Positions 1-10,421 of a DNA stretch of 64,000 bases are shown here, one piece after another. How positions within the stretch are numbered: position 1 is the first letter of the stretch; every line of letters starts with the position of its first letter. A model generated the notes under the pieces. The model searched no databases and was not told the DNA's origin. It worked only from the letters and a program-made list of their open reading frames with translations. Source of the stretch: Paenibacillus psychroresistens (GTDB lineage: Bacteria; Bacillota; Bacilli; Paenibacillales; NBRC-103111); the NCBI RefSeq assembly GCF_009728935.1, contig NZ_CP034235.1, positions 838,501 to 902,500 of the forward strand. Direction: 5' to 3'. The translations under genes were made by a program, and so were the position numbers.

Positions 1-546
1 TGCGTCGTTCGCGGCTATATTACAGGCGGCGGTTGGAGACAATATATAGAAACAGGCGAAGTTAACGGGATCAAGCTTCCAGAAGGCATGCATAAAAACG
101 AACGTTTCCCGCAGCCGATCTTCACACCAGCAGCTAAAAACGATGTCGGTCATGACGAAGATATCTCCGTAGCACGCATGAAAGAGCTAGTTGGCGCAGA
201 TCTTACCGATGAGCTCGAAGCTAAGAGCATCAAGCTTTACCAATTCGCTCATGATTATTGTGAGAAGCGCGGCATCATCTTGGCAGACACGAAGTTCGAA
301 TTTGGTTTAATCGACGGCAAAGTCATTCTAATTGACGAGCTATTCACACCAGATTCATCGCGTTTCTGGGCTAAAGCGAATTACGCTTTAGACACCGAGA
401 TCGACAGCATGGATAAAGAACCCGTTCGCACCTACCTTTCCGGCTCAGGCTGGGATAAGAACAGCGAACCCGATCCACTCCCTGCCGACGTCGTCGCCGC
501 CACATCCCAACGCTACCGCGACATCATGAACCTGCTTATAAAGTAA
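1..546 (+). CDS. purC: SAICAR synthase, 5' end outside window
   Basis: Phosphoribosylaminoimidazole-succinocarboxamide synthase joins aspartate to CAIR in purine biosynthesis. The reading frame is open from base 1 and begins with CVVRGYITGGGW, the substrate-binding core of the family, followed by GIKLPEG, PIFTPAAK and the GHDEDIS stretch. This is the longer, yeast-like form of about 300 residues rather than the shorter B. subtilis form, so roughly the first 110 residues lie upstream of the window. It ends in NLLIK and TAA. It is the first gene seen of the pur operon and is separated from purS by 344 bp, an unusually large gap for this operon. The ATG at 88 is internal and is not a start. Confidence 0.95.
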   Translation, partial: CVVRGYITGGGWRQYIETGEVNGIKLPEGMHKNERFPQPIFTPAAKNDVGHDEDISVARMKELVGADLTDELEAKSIKLYQFAHDYCEKRGIILADTKFEFGLIDGKVILIDELFTPDSSRFWAKANYALDTEIDSMDKEPVRTYLSGSGWDKNSEPDPLPADVVAATSQRYRDIMNLLIK

Positions 547-650
547 TGAGGTTGGTTTTTGTAGCTATCTTGGTTTGACTGCCCTAAAAGCAACTAATGG
601 GCACAGTTGGTTTGCTCTTAATCTTTTCTCTTTTGACGAGTTTTAATCAG

Positions 651-674
651 GATGGCTTGCGAAGCAAGTCCATC
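651..674. other. Hairpin in the purC-purS spacer
   Basis: GATGGCTTGC, loop GAA, then GCAAG-T-CCATC form a compact stem of ten pairs with one bulged T. No T-run follows, so it is not an intrinsic terminator. It lies between purC and the 89-bp repeated element. Just upstream, around 580-605, a stretch resembling GCCCTAAAAGCAACTAAT recalls the palindromes at 37907-38090. Confidence 0.4.
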
Positions 675-713
675 AATTCATATAAAGTTAGAGTGTAAAA
701 TAGTTCTGTTGTC

Positions 714-802
714 TGGAAAGTTTACGTGCCGCCTTTGAATATTGCATCGTTTCCACTTGTTTTATTTCAATAAAAAAGGATGCAATTTCAAGAGTGGCTG
801 GA
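714..802 (+). repeat. 89-bp hairpin element, copy 1 (purC-purS spacer)
   Basis: This 89-bp block recurs at 7398-7486 with only four differences seen by eye. It starts TGGAAAGTTTACGTGCCGCC and ends GAGTGGCTGGA. The core folds into a long stem: TTGAATATTGCATC pairs with GATGCAATTTCAA with a single bulged T, and the outer CCGCC can pair with GGCTGG around one bulge. The loop is A/T-rich and holds CCAC, which could also pair with the downstream GTGG. No poly-T tail follows. It could be an interspersed palindromic repeat or a structured RNA in the purine mRNA. Confidence 0.75.
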
Positions 803-890
803 GGGCAATAGAACGGTTTGGAACGGTATCACTTTATAATTGTCATTAGTCTTTCAACTGCAGCCACACAATTTCAAGGAGGAATTTTCA

Positions 891-1139
891 ATGATCAAAG
901 CAACCGTCTACGTAACCATCAAACAAAGCGTATTAGATCCACAAGGCAACGCAGTACAAAGCGCACTTCACTCTATGGGCTTTAATGAGGTAGAAAAAGT
1001 GAGAATCGGCAAGTACTTGGAGGTTACCTTGAACACAGCAGATCGCGCTGAAGCAGAGAGCCGTGTTAGAGCGATGTGTGAAAAACTGTTGGCGAACACG
1101 GTGATTGAAGATTACCGTTTTGAACTGGAGGGGGCATAA
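891..1139 (+). CDS. purS: FGAM synthase subunit PurS
   Basis: PurS bridges PurQ and PurL in the three-subunit formylglycinamidine ribonucleotide synthase of Gram-positive bacteria. The start is the ATG at 891, placed ten bases after a strong AAGGAGGA site; an upstream in-frame start at 840 has no ribosome site and would add residues atypical of the family. The product is 82 residues, the usual PurS length, and begins [19 protein letters not shown] with the conserved core [18 protein letters not shown]. Its stop overlaps the start of purQ by one base (TAATG), which suggests translational coupling. Confidence 0.96.
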   Translation: MIKATVYVTIKQSVLDPQGNAVQSALHSMGFNEVEKVRIGKYLEVTLNTADRAEAESRVRAMCEKLLANTVIEDYRFELEGA

Positions 1140-1831
1140 TGAATTTCGCAGTGCTTGTTTTTCCAGGCTCAAACTGTGATATTGACTGCTTCAAGGCAGT
1201 CGAGGAAACCATAGGCCAGCCAGTTGATTATGTGTGGCATACGGAGACGGATCTTTCCAAATATGATGCAATTATTGTACCCGGTGGATTCTCATACGGC
1301 GATTACTTGCGTTGTGGAGCAATTGCCCAGTTCGCACCCGTTATGGCTGCATTGAAAGTGGCTGCAGAAGCAGGCAAATATGTGATCGGCATTTGCAACG
1401 GTTTTCAGGTTTTGACTGAGGCGGGATTACTGCCAGGCGCATTGCTGCGCAACAATTCCTTGAAATTCCGCTGTCATGCAACAACGTTAAGAGTAGAAAG
1501 CACGAACAATCCTTTTACCCAGGACTATAAGCTTGGTGAAGAAATCAACATTCCAATCGCTCATGGCGAAGGAAATTACTATTGTGATGACGCTACTCTA
1601 AAAGAATTACAGGACAATGGACAAATTATTTTCCGCTATGCGGGGGAGAATCCCAATGGCTCTGTGGACGATATTGCAGGAATCAGCAACAAAGCAGGTA
1701 ACGTTTTAGGCATGATGCCACATCCGGAGCGCGCCATTCATGAATTACTAGGTTCTGAGGACGGCAAGCGGATGTTTACATCAATCTTGAGTACATGGAG
1801 GGATCGACATGGCGCAGCAGCAATCCGTTAA
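1139..1831 (+). CDS. purQ: FGAM synthase glutaminase subunit PurQ
   Basis: PurQ is the class I glutamine amidotransferase that supplies ammonia to PurL. The sequence shows the nucleophile elbow [17 protein letters not shown] around residues 83-99, with the catalytic Cys, and the partner His and Glu in MMPHPERA near residues 190-200. The early FPGSNCD and [10 protein letters not shown] motifs are also typical. At 230 residues it is full length. The ATG overlaps the purS stop and its own 3' end overlaps purL by 23 bp, so purS, purQ and purL form one coupled block. Confidence 0.97.
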   Translation: MNFAVLVFPGSNCDIDCFKAVEETIGQPVDYVWHTETDLSKYDAIIVPGGFSYGDYLRCGAIAQFAPVMAALKVAAEAGKYVIGICNGFQVLTEAGLLPGALLRNNSLKFRCHATTLRVESTNNPFTQDYKLGEEINIPIAHGEGNYYCDDATLKELQDNGQIIFRYAGENPNGSVDDIAGISNKAGNVLGMMPHPERAIHELLGSEDGKRMFTSILSTWRDRHGAAAIR

Positions 1832-4061
1832 GGAGCCTACAGCACAGCAGATCGCAGAACAGAAGATTTATAAACAAATGGGCGTAACGGATGAAGAATT
1901 TGGCAAAATAGTCGGGTTTCTAGGTCGTCAGCCAAACTATTGTGAAATTGGTGTTTTTAGCGTTATGTGGTCGGAGCATTGCTCTTATAAGAATTCCAAG
2001 CCCGTGCTTCGCAAGTTCCCGGTTACAGGTCCTCGCGTACTAATGGGACCCGGTGAAGGTGCAGGAATCGTCGATATTGGCGATAATCAAGCAGTCGTTT
2101 TCAAAATTGAAAGTCACAATCACCCTTCAGCCGTTGAGCCGTTTCAAGGTGCAGCTACGGGTGTTGGCGGGATTATTCGCGATATTTTTTCCATGGGAGC
2201 TCGTCCAGTAGCTTTATTGAACTCTTTACGCTTCGGTAAGCTCGACAATGAACGCTCCAAATATTTATTCGAACATGTGGTTTCAGGAATTGCTTCTTAC
2301 GGGAACTGTATTGGGATTCCAACCGTCGGCGGCGAAATCATGTTTGACGAAAGCTACGAAGGTAATCCGTTAGTTAATGCCATGTGTGTTGGACTTATAG
2401 ATCATGATAAAATTCAAAAAGGTGTTGCTCAAGGCGTAGGCAATCCCGTATTCTATGTGGGTCCTGGAACAGGTCGCGATGGGATTCATGGAGCTACTTT
2501 TGCTTCTGAGGAAATCACCGAGAAGTCGGAAGCCAATCGTACAGCTGTGCAGGTCGGCGATCCTTTTATGGAAAAGCTAGTGCTTGAAGCTTGCTTGGAT
2601 CTAATTAATTCCGGAATTGTTATTGGGATTCAAGATATGGGAGCAGCAGGTTTGACTTGCTCAAGTGCTGAGATGGCGAGCAAAGCCGGCAACGGTATGG
2701 AGCTTTATTTGGATCAAGTACCACAACGTGAAGAGGGGATGACGGCATACGAAATGATGCTTTCGGAATCTCAAGAGCGGATGTTATTCGTAGTTACTCC
2801 TGAGAATGAAGCGCAGGCTGTGGCGATCTTTGCTCGTTGGGGATTAGGTTGTCCAAGAGTGGGTAAAGTTACAGATGATGGACGTCTAAAAATCATTCAT
2901 CACGGTGAAGTAGTAGCCGATATGCCCGTTACCGCATTAGTTGATGATGTACCACAATATAATAAACCTTCTATAGAGCCAGCTTATTATGCAATTAATG
3001 GAGCTATCGATACGAATCGATATGCAGAAGTAACAGATCTGACAGATGCTTTGAAAAAGGTTCTGGGTTCACCTACAGTGGCTAGCAAAGAATGGGTTTA
3101 CAGTCAGTACGATTACATGGTACGTACAAGTACAGTCGTTAGACCAGGCTCAGATGCAGCTGTAATTTCAATTCCTGGCAGTCGTAAAGCTTTGGCGATG
3201 ACAACGGATTGCAATGGACGATATGTTTATCTAGATCCTGAGGTTGGCGGTAAAATTGCCGTGAGCGAAGCAGCACGTAACGTAGTTTGCTCTGGTGCTG
3301 AGCCTATAGCGATTACAGATAATTTAAACTTCGGCAGCCCGGAGAAGCCAGAGATTTTCTGGCAGCTGGAAAAGTCAGTAGATGGTATGGCAGAAGCTTG
3401 TCGTGTGCTTAACTCCCCGGTTATTGGCGGAAATGTTAGCTTGTACAACGAAAATGCCAAAGGTGCGATCTATCCAACACCTGTAGTCGGTATGGTCGGT
3501 TTGATTCATGATTTGGACCATATCACCACACAAGGCTTCAAAAATGAAGGCGACGTAATTATCTTACTCGGCAACACTCATGCTGAGCTTGGTGGCAGTG
3601 AGTTTCAATATATACTCCATGGGGTAACAGAAGGCCGTCCGCCACAAATTGATTTGCAGGTTGAATTAAACCTACAGCGTACGGTGCTTGCTGCGATTCA
3701 GCTAGGTTTAGTCGCTTCTGCTCATGATTTATCTGAGGGTGGTTTAGCAGTTGCTTTGGCAGAAAGCTGCATCAGCGGTGGATTGGGAGCTGAAGTGAAT
3801 TTCAATACAGTGCTTCGTTCTGATATTGCTTTATTCAGTGAAAGCCAGTCCCGTATTCTTTTAAGTGCCAAAGAAAGTAAATCACAAGAATTAATTACCT
3901 GGGTCAGTCAACAGGATGTACCTTACCAAGTGTTAGGTACAGTCAAAGGTAAAGAGCTTTCCATTAGAATCAACGCGCAAGCCGATGCAGCCCTACAGTC
4001 ACCCGTTAACCAACTAGAAAAGGTTTGGAAGGATGCGATTCCATGTCTGATGAACGCTTAA
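1809..4061 (+). CDS. purL: FGAM synthase large subunit PurL (small type)
   Basis: ATP-dependent synthetase that converts FGAR and ammonia to FGAM. At 750 residues it is the small PurL type that needs PurS and PurQ, which are encoded just upstream. Signature motifs include [11 protein letters not shown] near residues 54-64, the metal and ATP segment [29 protein letters not shown], a second ATP-binding half beginning near residue 420, and the C-terminal [14 protein letters not shown]. The ATG at 1809 lies inside the end of purQ. The purF ribosome site lies inside its last codons. Confidence 0.97.
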   Translation: MAQQQSVKEPTAQQIAEQKIYKQMGVTDEEFGKIVGFLGRQPNYCEIGVFSVMWSEHCSYKNSKPVLRKFPVTGPRVLMGPGEGAGIVDIGDNQAVVFKIESHNHPSAVEPFQGAATGVGGIIRDIFSMGARPVALLNSLRFGKLDNERSKYLFEHVVSGIASYGNCIGIPTVGGEIMFDESYEGNPLVNAMCVGLIDHDKIQKGVAQGVGNPVFYVGPGTGRDGIHGATFASEEITEKSEANRTAVQVGDPFMEKLVLEACLDLINSGIVIGIQDMGAAGLTCSSAEMASKAGNGMELYLDQVPQREEGMTAYEMMLSESQERMLFVVTPENEAQAVAIFARWGLGCPRVGKVTDDGRLKIIHHGEVVADMPVTALVDDVPQYNKPSIEPAYYAINGAIDTNRYAEVTDLTDALKKVLGSPTVASKEWVYSQYDYMVRTSTVVRPGSDAAVISIPGSRKALAMTTDCNGRYVYLDPEVGGKIAVSEAARNVVCSGAEPIAITDNLNFGSPEKPEIFWQLEKSVDGMAEACRVLNSPVIGGNVSLYNENAKGAIYPTPVVGMVGLIHDLDHITTQGFKNEGDVIILLGNTHAELGGSEFQYILHGVTEGRPPQIDLQVELNLQRTVLAAIQLGLVASAHDLSEGGLAVALAESCISGGLGAEVNFNTVLRSDIALFSESQSRILLSAKESKSQELITWVSQQDVPYQVLGTVKGKELSIRINAQADAALQSPVNQLEKVWKDAIPCLMNA

Positions 4062-5572
4062 CATTTAGATCAAAGCGGATAGTGCAGGCGGATTCACCAG
4101 CGATTGATGCTTCAGGTAACTCCTTATGGACTGGGCAATACTATAATGAAGGCGTCGATAATGATTATTTTGATAAGCTAAAAGAAGAATGCGGAGTTTT
4201 CGGTGTTTATGGCCATTCGGAGGCTTCCGCGCTTTCGTTTTACGGTTTGCATGCTTTACAGCATCGTGGTGAAGAAAGTGCAGGAATCTGTACCTCCGAC
4301 GGTAAGAATTTTTACTATCACCGTGATATGGGCTTGGTCAAAGAGGTTTTTGACAATGAGCGGATTAAATATCTGCAAGGACCTGCTGCTATCGGACATG
4401 TCCGGTATTCAACTTCAGGTGCAAGCAAGCTGCAGAATGCGCAGCCGTTGGTCTTTAAATACAAAGGCGGCGATTTGGCGATCGCAACCAATGGGAATAT
4501 CGTCAATGCGCCTGAAATTCGTGCGGAGCTTGAAGAGCTGGGTTCGATTTTTCAAACGACTAGCGATACAGAAGTAGTGATTCATCTAATAGCTCGCTCT
4601 AAGCAAAAGAATATTAATGATGCCGTGAAAGAAGCTTTGCAGCGGATTGTCGGCGGATTTGCGTTTCTGATTCTCGTCAATGACCGCCTTTTTGTAGCTC
4701 AGGATGCTCATGGCTTACGTCCATTGGCTATTGGCCGCTTGGATGGCGCCTATGTATTTGCTTCTGAAACCTGTGCTTTTGAAACAATTGGCGCTACCTA
4801 CGAACGTGATTTGCGTCCAGGTGAGCTGTTGATTATCGATGAAAAGGGTATGACAGAGGATCGTTTTGCTCCACTTCAGCAACGCTCGCTTTGCGCAATG
4901 GAATTCATTTATTTTTCCAGACCGGATAGTGATATTGATGAAATAAATCTTCACTCAGCCCGTAAACGTATGGGTCGTCAGTTGGCGATGGAAGCTTTTG
5001 TTGATGCGGATATTGTAACGGGTGTTCCCGATTCAAGTATCTCGGCGGCGATTGGCTTTGCTGAACAAACTGGTATTCCCTATGAGCTTGGCATGATTAA
5101 GAACCGTTACACAGGACGTACCTTCATTCAACCGAGCCAAGAGCTCAGAGAACGCGGAGTCAAAATGAAGCTCAGCGCTGTTCGTAAAGTAGTTGAAGGT
5201 AAACGTGTAGTGATGATCGATGATTCCATTGTGCGTGGGACGACTAGCTTAAGAATTGTGAATATGCTGCGCGAAGCTGGAGCTAAGGAAGTTCATGTTC
5301 GCATCAGCTCGCCACCTTATAAAAACCCATGTTTTTATGGAATTGATACACCGGATCGCAAGGATTTGATTGCGCATGAGCGAACGGTTGAAGAGATCCG
5401 TATTGCGATCAACGCCGATTCGCTGCATTTTTTAACCAAAGAGGGCTTGCTGGAAGCCATTGGCCGTACACCAGATGAATTTAATCGTGGGATGTGCACA
5501 GCATGCTTTGATAATAATTACCCAACTGCATTAAGTGAAGAAATGGAAGCAGTGGGCTGCGGAACCTGTTAA
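4043..5572 (+). CDS. purF: Amidophosphoribosyltransferase with long propeptide
   Basis: Catalyses the first committed purine step, PRPP plus glutamine to phosphoribosylamine. I chose the ATG at 4043 because GGAAGGA lies just before it; the upstream TTG has none. The catalytic Cys is in [11 protein letters not shown] at residue 50, so about 49 residues must be removed to expose it, against 11 in B. subtilis. The PRTase motif [12 protein letters not shown] is present. Cys residues in ETCAFE, KNPCFYG and MCTACFDNN match the four ligands of the B. subtilis-type 4Fe-4S cluster. It overlaps the purL end by 19 bp. Confidence 0.95.
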   Translation: MSDERLTFRSKRIVQADSPAIDASGNSLWTGQYYNEGVDNDYFDKLKEECGVFGVYGHSEASALSFYGLHALQHRGEESAGICTSDGKNFYYHRDMGLVKEVFDNERIKYLQGPAAIGHVRYSTSGASKLQNAQPLVFKYKGGDLAIATNGNIVNAPEIRAELEELGSIFQTTSDTEVVIHLIARSKQKNINDAVKEALQRIVGGFAFLILVNDRLFVAQDAHGLRPLAIGRLDGAYVFASETCAFETIGATYERDLRPGELLIIDEKGMTEDRFAPLQQRSLCAMEFIYFSRPDSDIDEINLHSARKRMGRQLAMEAFVDADIVTGVPDSSISAAIGFAEQTGIPYELGMIKNRYTGRTFIQPSQELRERGVKMKLSAVRKVVEGKRVVMIDDSIVRGTTSLRIVNMLREAGAKEVHVRISSPPYKNPCFYGIDTPDRKDLIAHERTVEEIRIAINADSLHFLTKEGLLEAIGRTPDEFNRGMCTACFDNNYPTALSEEMEAVGCGTC

Positions 5573-5659
5573 TTCTAATTAATCTAAAATAGAAGCTTTA
5601 TTCAGCCATTACGCTGATCCAAATAGATATGTATTGCCAAAATAAAGGGGTGTTGAACG

Positions 5660-6700
5660 GTGTCAGAAGCTTACAAACAAGCCGGTGTCGATATAGCCGC
5701 AGGCAACGAAGCGGTCGAACGGATGAAAAAACACGTGAAACGGACGTTCCGTCCAGAGGTACTCACGGATTTAGGTGGCTTCGGCGCTTTGTTCGGGCTG
5801 AACAAGGATAAATATGATGAGCCTGTTCTGGTCTCAGGTACAGATGGTGTTGGCACGAAGCTGAAGATCGCTTTTGCGATGGATAAGCATGATACGATCG
5901 GAATAGATGCAGTAGCAATGTGCGTTAACGATATTATTGTTCAGGGTGCAGAGCCGCTATTTTTCTTGGATTACCTAGCTTGCGGTCAAGTCATTCCTGA
6001 GAAAATCGAAGCGATTGTCAAAGGGATTTCCGATGGCTGCGTTCAAGCAGGCTGTGCTTTAATTGGTGGAGAAACAGCAGAAATGCCGGGGATGTATCAC
6101 AGTGGCGAATACGATATTGCTGGCTTTACAGTAGGGATCGTAGATAAGAAGAAAATCATCGATGGTTCAACGATTGCACCAGGTGATGTGATTCTTGGAC
6201 TAGGATCAAGCGGTATCCACAGCAATGGCTTCTCACTTGTTCGTAAGCTTTTACTAGAGGATAAGGGTTACACTTTACAGCAGCATTTTGATGAGCTGGG
6301 CGGTAAGCTTGGAGATGTAATTCTTGAGCCTACGAAAATATATGTTAAGTCGGTTCTAGCTTTGATAGAAAAAGTAAAAGTTAAAGGCATGGCACATATT
6401 ACGGGCGGCGGTTTTCTTGAGAACATCCCGCGTGTTCTTCCAGAAGGCGTAAATGCCCATATCGAGTATGGTTCATGGCCGATTCTACCGATCTTTCAAT
6501 TGATGCAAGCAGCTGGTCAAATCACGAACAATGATATGTTCCGTACCTTTAATATGGGGATTGGCATGGTAGTTGTCGTTGCTGCAGGATTTGCAGACGA
6601 AGCGGAGCGCATTGCTGGCGAGCTTGGAGAAAACGTATATCGGATTGGACAAGTAACAGCTGGGGATCGTATTGTAACATTTAACGGAGCTGTAGTATGA
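5660..6700 (+). CDS. purM: AIR synthase PurM
   Basis: Phosphoribosylformylglycinamidine cyclo-ligase closes the imidazole ring to give AIR. The product of 346 residues is full length and starts with GTG at 5660 behind AAGGGG. Motifs seen are [16 protein letters not shown] near residue 55, [48 protein letters not shown] and [15 protein letters not shown]. It is preceded by an 87-bp spacer after purF in which I see no terminator, and its stop overlaps the purN start (ATGA). Confidence 0.97.
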   Translation: MSEAYKQAGVDIAAGNEAVERMKKHVKRTFRPEVLTDLGGFGALFGLNKDKYDEPVLVSGTDGVGTKLKIAFAMDKHDTIGIDAVAMCVNDIIVQGAEPLFFLDYLACGQVIPEKIEAIVKGISDGCVQAGCALIGGETAEMPGMYHSGEYDIAGFTVGIVDKKKIIDGSTIAPGDVILGLGSSGIHSNGFSLVRKLLLEDKGYTLQQHFDELGGKLGDVILEPTKIYVKSVLALIEKVKVKGMAHITGGGFLENIPRVLPEGVNAHIEYGSWPILPIFQLMQAAGQITNNDMFRTFNMGIGMVVVVAAGFADEAERIAGELGENVYRIGQVTAGDRIVTFNGAVV

Positions 6701-7308
6701 CGCAGCCGTTTCGCATTGCCGTGTTTGCCTCGGGTAGCGGCACCAATTTTCAAGCAATTGTGGATGCCGTGGCATCCGGTAAGCTCGATGTGATCGTCGA
6801 GCTTCTTGTTTGTGACCGGCCGCAAGCACCCGTGGTAGAGCGTGCAAATTTAGCAGGCGTTAGCACATTTGTTTTTCGCCCCAAAGATTACGCATCGCGC
6901 GAGATATATGAAGCCGAAATCATCGCGGAGCTCGAAGCTCGCCAAATCGATCTAATCATCATGGCAGGCTATATGCGCCTGATTACAGATACACTTGTTA
7001 AGCCATACTATGGAAGAATTATCAATATCCATCCATCCTTGCTCCCTGCCTTCCCAGGTATAAACGGGATCGGTCAAGCTTTCGAATACGGCGTAAAATT
7101 AACCGGTGTAACCGTGCATTTCGTCGACGGCGGCCTAGATTCCGGACCCGTAATCGCCCAAATGTCTGTAGACGTAACATCCGACGACACGGAAGCGACA
7201 CTCGCTGAACGGATCCATGCCCTTGAGCACATGCTCTATCCCCAAGTCATCGCCCTAATCCGCGCTGGCCGGGTCCGTCTAGACGGAAGAAAAGTTTTTG
7301 TTGAGTAG
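6697..7308 (+). CDS. purN: GAR transformylase PurN
   Basis: Transfers a formyl group from 10-formyltetrahydrofolate to GAR. The 203-residue product has the family core: [11 protein letters not shown] at the N-terminus, MAGYMRLIT, the catalytic segment [12 protein letters not shown] with Asn and His, and the Asp in [15 protein letters not shown]. The stretch after PAFPG reads [12 protein letters not shown] where the family usually has a KDAxxQA motif, a mild variation. The ATG overlaps the purM stop by four bases. Its last 30 bp are echoed imperfectly just past its stop. Confidence 0.96.
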   Translation: MTQPFRIAVFASGSGTNFQAIVDAVASGKLDVIVELLVCDRPQAPVVERANLAGVSTFVFRPKDYASREIYEAEIIAELEARQIDLIIMAGYMRLITDTLVKPYYGRIINIHPSLLPAFPGINGIGQAFEYGVKLTGVTVHFVDGGLDSGPVIAQMSVDVTSDDTEATLAERIHALEHMLYPQVIALIRAGRVRLDGRKVFVE

Positions 7309-7397
7309 TGTTTAGGTTTTTGTAGACGAAAGAAAAGTTTATGTGAATTAATTATGTGGAAAAGTTAAAACGGATAGTGGAGGATTTACATGTCTAG

Positions 7398-7486
7398 TGG
7401 AAAGTTTACGTGCCGCCTTTGAATATTGCATCCTTACCACCTGTTTTATTCCAATAAAAAAGGATGCAATTTCAAGAGTGGCTGGA
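7398..7486 (+). repeat. 89-bp hairpin element, copy 2 (purN-purH spacer)
   Basis: Second copy of the block at 714-802, in the same orientation relative to transcription and again directly upstream of a pur gene. The long stem is kept, and here the inner pair extends to GCATCC with GGATGC, one pair longer than in copy 1. Differences from copy 1 fall in or next to the loop. A short shared GGAACGG follows both copies at slightly different distances. Confidence 0.75.
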
Positions 7487-7510
7487 ACTGATATGTAGAT
7501 TCGGAACGGC

Positions 7511-7554
7511 TAAGTTTTAATGTTTTTGAAGGTTTAATTTCAATCCAAAACTTA
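7511..7554 (+). promoter_or_regulatory. Inverted repeat next to the purH ribosome site
   Basis: TAAGTTTT at 7511-7518 is the exact complement of AAAACTTA at 7547-7554, which runs straight into the AGAAGGAGG site of purH. In the mRNA this eight-pair stem would abut or partly hide the ribosome site. No regulator is evident. It may be chance in A/T-rich DNA. Confidence 0.35.
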
Positions 7555-7568
7555 GAAGGAGGAACACT

Positions 7569-9110
7569 GTGACTATAAAAAGAGCATTAATCAGCGTATC
7601 CGATAAAACAGGCATAGTCGAATTTGCCGCAGAGCTGGCTAAATTAGGAGTAGAAGTAATTTCGACAGGCGGTACACAAAGCTTGTTGAAGGAAAAAGGC
7701 GTTCCCGTAATAGGAATTTCCGAAGTGACAGGCTTCCCCGAGATTCTCGATGGGCGTGTGAAGACTTTGCACCCTGCCGTACATAGTGGATTGCTAGCAG
7801 TTCGCAATGACCCCGAGCATGTAGAGCAAATGGAAAAACTAAACTTGGATTACATTGATCTTGTGGTCGTGAATTTGTATCCTTTTGCAGCAACGATTGC
7901 TAAGCCAAATGTTTCCTATGAAGATGCCATTGAGAACATCGACATTGGCGGCCCAACCATGCTGCGCTCAGCAGCGAAGAATCATGCTTTCGTAACCGTA
8001 GTTGTAGATGCATCCGACTATGCGAGAGTTTTAGAAGAAATTCGTGCTTCCCAAGATACGACTCTAGAAACTCGCAAGCAACTAGCAGCCAAAGTTTTCC
8101 GTCATACGGGTGCTTACGATGCGCTAATTGGCGACTATCTTTCCAAGCAAATGGGCGAGCCAATGCCTGAAAAATATACAGTAACCTATGAAAAAGTTCA
8201 AGATCTGCGTTATGGCGAAAACCCTCATCAAAAAGCAGCTTTTTATCGCAAGCCTTTAGCAGACCAAGGTAATATTACGACTGCTGAGCAGCTTCACGGC
8301 AAAGAGCTTTCCTACAATAACATCAACGATGCCAACACAGCGCTGCAAATCGTCAAAGAATTTAGCGAACCTGCTGTTGTAGCTGTTAAACATATGAATC
8401 CATGTGGAGTCGGGATTGGCGCCAACATTCATGAAGCTTTTCAAAAGGCTTATGCGGCTGATCCTACTTCTATTTTTGGAGGAATTATTGCAGCTAACCG
8501 GACAATCAGTGAAGAAACCGCGCAGCTTCTATCTGAGATTTTCCTTGAAATCATCATAGCGCCAGATTACACAGATGGAGCTCTTGAAATTCTCCAAAAG
8601 AAGAAAAATATTCGCTTACTTAAATTAAGCAGCTCAACCGCAGAAAATAAATCCCAAATGGTGATTACCACTGTCGATGGGGGTATGTTGGTTCAGGAAA
8701 GCGATGCATACCAATTGAGCGAGAATGATCTAAAAATAGTTTCTGAACGTCAGCCAACGGAAGCTGAACTGAAACAGCTGTTGTTTGCTTGGAAGGTAGT
8801 TAAACATGTTAAATCGAATGCAATAGTACTTGTTGCAGATGATATGACGGTTGGTGTAGGCGCGGGGCAAATGAACCGAGTAGGCGCAGCGAAGATTGCC
8901 ATTGAACAAGCGGGCGATAAAGCCAAAGGCTCCGTACTGGCTTCCGATGCATTCTTCCCGATGGGCGATACAGTAGAATTAGCAGCTAAGGCAGGCATAA
9001 CAGCCGTTATCCAGCCTGGTGGCTCGATTAAAGATGAGGATTCTATTAAAGCAGCTAACGCAAATGGTATGGTTATGGTTATGACCGGCGTACGTCATTT
9101 TAAACACTAA
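7569..9110 (+). CDS. purH: Bifunctional AICAR transformylase / IMP cyclohydrolase
   Basis: Performs the last two steps to IMP. The 513-residue protein has the N-terminal MGS-like cyclohydrolase domain (ALISVSDKTGIVEFA, STGGT, DGRVKTLHPAVH, NIDIGGPTMLRSAAKN) and the C-terminal transformylase domain (LRYGENPHQKAAFY, AVKHMNPCGVG, VKSNAIV, DAFFPMGDTVELAA). The GTG at 7569 follows AGAAGGAGGAACACT, a strong site. A 260-bp spacer with the second hairpin element and an inverted repeat separates it from purN. Confidence 0.97.
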   Translation: MTIKRALISVSDKTGIVEFAAELAKLGVEVISTGGTQSLLKEKGVPVIGISEVTGFPEILDGRVKTLHPAVHSGLLAVRNDPEHVEQMEKLNLDYIDLVVVNLYPFAATIAKPNVSYEDAIENIDIGGPTMLRSAAKNHAFVTVVVDASDYARVLEEIRASQDTTLETRKQLAAKVFRHTGAYDALIGDYLSKQMGEPMPEKYTVTYEKVQDLRYGENPHQKAAFYRKPLADQGNITTAEQLHGKELSYNNINDANTALQIVKEFSEPAVVAVKHMNPCGVGIGANIHEAFQKAYAADPTSIFGGIIAANRTISEETAQLLSEIFLEIIIAPDYTDGALEILQKKKNIRLLKLSSSTAENKSQMVITTVDGGMLVQESDAYQLSENDLKIVSERQPTEAELKQLLFAWKVVKHVKSNAIVLVADDMTVGVGAGQMNRVGAAKIAIEQAGDKAKGSVLASDAFFPMGDTVELAAKAGITAVIQPGGSIKDEDSIKAANANGMVMVMTGVRHFKH

Positions 9111-9131
9111 TTTAATTTGAAAGGAGATCCT

Positions 9132-10391
9132 ATGCGAATACTTGTTATTGGTCGAGGCGGAAGAGAGCATGCTATCATCTGGTCGTTAAAAAAGAGTGAT
9201 AAAGTCAAAGAAATTTTCTGTGCTCCAGGTAATGGTGGAATTGCTAGTATTGCTGAATGCGTAGATATTCTAGAAGATCAGTTTGAAGAAATTAGTCAAT
9301 TCGTCTTGGAAAACGACATCAATTTTGTGGTAGTTGGACCGGATGATCCTTTAGCTGCAGGTATTGTTGATTTTCTAGAAGCGAAGAATATTCTCGTTTA
9401 CGGACCGCGTAAGAATGCTGCAATTATTGAAGGCAGCAAGGTATTCACAAAAAATCTCCTCAAAAAATATAACATTCCGACAGCTGCCTATGAAACGTTT
9501 GAGAATTATGATGAGGCAATTGCCTATCTCCATAAGCAAGGGGCACCGATTGTAATTAAAGCGGATGGCTTGGCTGCTGGTAAAGGAGTTATTGTAGCTC
9601 ACTCGTTAGAAGAAGCTGAAAAGGCATTAAAAGACATTATGGTCGATAAAGTTTTTGGAACAGCAGGAACTCAGGTTGTTATTGAAGAATTCCTACAAGG
9701 ACAAGAAATGTCCTTACTCGCTTTTGTCGATGGTAATGTTGTGCGACCGATGACACCATCTCAGGATCATAAGCCGATTTTTGATAATGATTTGGGGCCA
9801 AATACAGGCGGGATGGGAACCTATTCTCCATTGCCGCATATTCCACAATCTATAATTGATGAGGCTATTGCAACTATTCTTAAACCAACTGCAGAAGCGA
9901 TGGTTAAAGAAGGCAGACCCTTCCGCGGAGTCCTGTATGCAGGCTTGATACTTACAGCAACAGGAACTAAAACGATTGAGTTTAATGCGCGCTTTGGTGA
10001 TCCGGAAACACAGGTGATATTACCTCGTTTGGAAACGGACTTGTTAGATATTTTCCTAGCTACGGTAAATGGTCGGTTAGAGGAAATGGATATACAGTGG
10101 AGTAACGAGGCAGCAGTTTGCGTAATTCTTGCTTCGGACGGATACCCGGGTACGTATCCAAAGAACCTGCCAATCACAGGATTGAATGATGTAGAAGAGT
10201 CACTAGTCTTTCATGCAGGAACAGCTCTAAAAGATGGACAATTGGTTACCAATGGAGGTCGTGTGTTGGGAGTTGTTGGTCGAGGAACGACGATTAAAGA
10301 AGCGAGAGAGCAAGCTTATCGCGATGCGGAACGAATTTATTTTGAGGGTAAGCAGTATCGAACAGATATAGCAATGAAAGCTCTGGTATAA
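9132..10391 (+). CDS. purD: GAR synthetase PurD
   Basis: Phosphoribosylamine-glycine ligase of the ATP-grasp fold, second step of the pathway. The start is the ATG at 9132 behind AAGGAGAT; an upstream in-frame start would include that ribosome site. The 419 residues include MRILVIGRGGREHAI, VVVGPDDPLAAGI, PIVIKADGLAAGKGV, the EEFLQGQEMS segment, GPNTGGMGTYSP and the metal-binding EFNARFGDPETQ. It closes the classical pur operon. No terminator is visible before the next gene 30 bp on, so read-through is possible. Confidence 0.97.
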   Translation: MRILVIGRGGREHAIIWSLKKSDKVKEIFCAPGNGGIASIAECVDILEDQFEEISQFVLENDINFVVVGPDDPLAAGIVDFLEAKNILVYGPRKNAAIIEGSKVFTKNLLKKYNIPTAAYETFENYDEAIAYLHKQGAPIVIKADGLAAGKGVIVAHSLEEAEKALKDIMVDKVFGTAGTQVVIEEFLQGQEMSLLAFVDGNVVRPMTPSQDHKPIFDNDLGPNTGGMGTYSPLPHIPQSIIDEAIATILKPTAEAMVKEGRPFRGVLYAGLILTATGTKTIEFNARFGDPETQVILPRLETDLLDIFLATVNGRLEEMDIQWSNEAAVCVILASDGYPGTYPKNLPITGLNDVEESLVFHAGTALKDGQLVTNGGRVLGVVGRGTTIKEAREQAYRDAERIYFEGKQYRTDIAMKALV

Positions 10392-10421
10392 TCATAAATT
10401 CATAAATATGGAGGTTAGGCG

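Noticed and set aside
840..890. Upstream start for purS at 840
   Set aside because: No ribosome site, and the added residues are not seen in PurS; the ATG at 891 has AAGGAGGA before it.
933..1172. Minus-strand open frame over purS and the purQ start
   Set aside because: Shadow of purS; no ribosome site and no family-like sequence.
6485..6847. Minus-strand open frames over the purM end and purN start
   Set aside because: Antisense to two well-supported genes; composition only reflects their codon use.
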